Position numbers and translations under genes: made by a program. The notes beneath the pieces are model-generated. The model was not told the DNA's origin. It made no database searches and saw only the letters and a program-made list of their open reading frames with translations. From Bacillota bacterium (GTDB taxonomy: Bacteria > Bacillota > Bacilli > Bacillales > Cytobacillaceae), in the NCBI GenBank assembly GCA_030705745.1, contig JAUZPT010000155.1, positions 1 through 6,940 of the forward strand: a DNA stretch of 6,940 nucleotides, in the 5' to 3' direction. Shown piece by piece: positions 5,953-6,940 of the stretch (position 1 is the first letter of the stretch; every line of letters begins with the position of its first letter).

Positions 5953-6741
5953 TTACTTACCCTTGTAAGTATTTTTGTTCTTTTCGTCCTTTGGACTGTA
6001 ACTGCCTGATTTATCTTTACTTGAAGTGCTTCCATAAGACCCAGTTCCTTGTGATGAAGCTGCATCACCATTCGTTACACTCGTTGTAGAATTTATTGTA
6101 TTTCCCATTCCATATGAGGTGCTGTCACTGCTTGTTAAATTTGAGCTCTTATCAGCAGTATCACCTGTTAAACTTTTTGAATATAAATCATCTGATGATG
6201 AAGATGTATCTGTTGCTGAAGTAGTACCATTAAAGCTGGAAGACGAATCTTTTGAAGTTAAATTAGACTCTGTTGAATTAGAAGATATAGTAGAAACAGA
6301 GCCGTCAGAACCGCCTGTTGTGGTAACACCTTTTAATTCACTGCCTGCGTCGACAACCTTCGAACCAATTTGCTGAATTTCTTCCTTTACATCCCTAACC
6401 GTGCTAAGTGCTTCACTGGACATTTGTTTTACATCGCCCATCTTGCTGAAAACATCATTGTTTAGTCGTTCGTATAGATTTTGTGCATCATTCATCGCAT
6501 CTTTTAGAACAGTGGATGCTTGGTTGAACTGCTGAACCATTTGCTCTTTTACATCCGTTGGATTTTCGATAACATCATTAAGCATTTTTTGAGATGTGGA
6601 TTTTAGCTCGAGTGCTGTTTCTTTTACTGAACTTCTTGTTGCTGCGTCCAGAAGCGAAATAATACCTCCGATGACACCGCCAATCACGACGCCTTTTAAA
6701 AGCTTGCTGTTTTTTTCAGTTTCAGTCATTGTCTGATTCAT
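5953..6741 (-). CDS. YtxH-like general stress protein with long Ser/Thr-rich tail
   Basis: A 262-residue protein. A short glycine-rich hydrophobic segment (17-31, GVVIGGVIGGIISLL) follows a polar 16-residue start; this is the YtxH-type N-terminus and may insert in or lie on the membrane. Residues 38-137 are charged and helical with many Lys, Glu, Asp and Val/Leu repeats, probably a coiled coil. Residues 139-262 form a low-complexity tail, a little under half Ser or Thr, with acidic patches (SSSSDD) and a basic end, likely disordered. YtxH of B. subtilis is about 150 residues and belongs to the general stress response, so this homologue is extended by its tail. Biochemical function is unknown. 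The ATG at 6741 follows GAGGAGG by 9 bases, which supports it over the ATG four codons later. A SigB-type promoter upstream and a terminator downstream make it a single-gene unit. Confidence 0.82.
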   Translation of the reverse strand: MNQTMTETEKNSKLLKGVVIGGVIGGIISLLDAATRSSVKETALELKSTSQKMLNDVIENPTDVKEQMVQQFNQASTVLKDAMNDAQNLYERLNNDVFSKMGDVKQMSSEALSTVRDVKEEIQQIGSKVVDAGSELKGVTTTGGSDGSVSTISSNSTESNLTSKDSSSSFNGTTSATDTSSSSDDLYSKSLTGDTADKSSNLTSSDSTSYGMGNTINSTTSVTNGDAASSQGTGSYGSTSSKDKSGSYSPKDEKNKNTYKGK

Positions 6742-6797
6742 CTACTATTTCCTCCTCTATTTGGCAAATCAACTACTTGTTTACGCTTGCTTTCCTA

Positions 6798-6823
6798 ATT
6801 CCCCTTTTGCTGGTCAAATAAAC
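6798..6823 (-). promoter_or_regulatory. SigB-type (general stress) promoter of the YtxH-like gene
   Basis: On the minus strand GTTTAT (6818-6823), a 14-base spacer and GGGAAT (6798-6803) match the SigB consensus GTTTaa-N12-14-GGGtAt. The transcription start would fall near 6790, leaving a leader of about 50 bases before the ATG. The match to a gene of the YtxH type, which is under SigB in B. subtilis, strengthens the call. No sigma-A promoter of similar quality was seen. Confidence 0.72.
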
Positions 6824-6853
6824 ACTCCAATCAAACTTCTCATTTTTTTACGC

Positions 6854-6886
6854 AAAAAAAAGACTCCTGCCAATAAGGCAGAAATC
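6854..6886 (-). terminator. Strong rho-independent terminator of an upstream minus-strand gene
   Basis: On the minus strand GATTTCTGCC (6877-6886) pairs with GGCAGGAGTC (6862-6871) around TTATT, ten pairs including two G-T, followed by eight T (6854-6861). It ends a transcript entering from beyond the right edge and insulates the SigB promoter. Confidence 0.88.
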
Positions 6887-6897
6887 TCCATCCATTT

Positions 6898-6940
6898 TCA
6901 TCTTGGCTTAGCGGTTGCAATGAAGCCGAAGGATACATGG
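6898..6940 (-). CDS. Possible C-terminal end of an unidentified gene, cut by window edge
   Basis: One minus-strand frame is open from the window edge for 13 codons, ending FGFIATAKPR and a TGA at 6898-6900, 11 bases before the terminator stem. The terminator implies a gene ends near here. Two other frames are also partly open, one ending in the terminator itself, so the frame is a guess and no product can be named. Confidence 0.3.
   Translation of the reverse strand, partial: HVSFGFIATAKPR

Overview
The window is about 40% GC chromosomal DNA from a Bacillaceae member. AGGAGG-type ribosome binding sites, TTG and GTG starts, a CcpA cre site, a SigB-type promoter and proteins with clear Bacillus relatives (PdaA, an SE1561-type small protein, a YtxH-like stress protein) all point to Bacillus or a close genus. 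Species cannot be named from this sequence.

All supported genes lie on the minus strand. Reading in the direction of transcription (right to left): a possible end of an unseen gene closed by a strong terminator (6854-6940); a YtxH-like protein with a Ser/Thr-rich tail behind a SigB-type promoter (5953-6741) and its own terminator; a gamma-glutamyltransferase-family enzyme without a signal peptide (4108-5793), preceded by an inverted-repeat leader; a 61-residue acidic SE1561-type protein whose terminator overlaps its stop codon (3795-3980); a fused class I iron-sulfur fumarase (2004-3548) behind a cre site; a 438-base gene-poor spacer with a 21-bp-phased repeat array; a NERD-domain protein with a zinc ribbon (606-1565); and the first 175 codons of the spore-cortex enzyme gene pdaA, cut by the window edge.

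The genes look mostly like independent transcription units, not one operon: several have their own terminator and most gaps exceed 70 bases. They share no single pathway. They cover stress response (YtxH-like), peptide or amino-acid turnover (GGT family), the TCA cycle (fumarase), possible nucleic-acid processing (NERD) and sporulation or germination (PdaA).

No multi-gene novel system is visible. The most unusual element is the repeat array at 1796-1900: five copies of TTATCTACAA exactly 21 bp apart, with a sixth copy upstream at 1713. The core is one base away from a DnaA box. Next in interest are the cre site placed just upstream of the fumarase promoter, a perfect 8-bp palindrome beside it, and the ggt leader.
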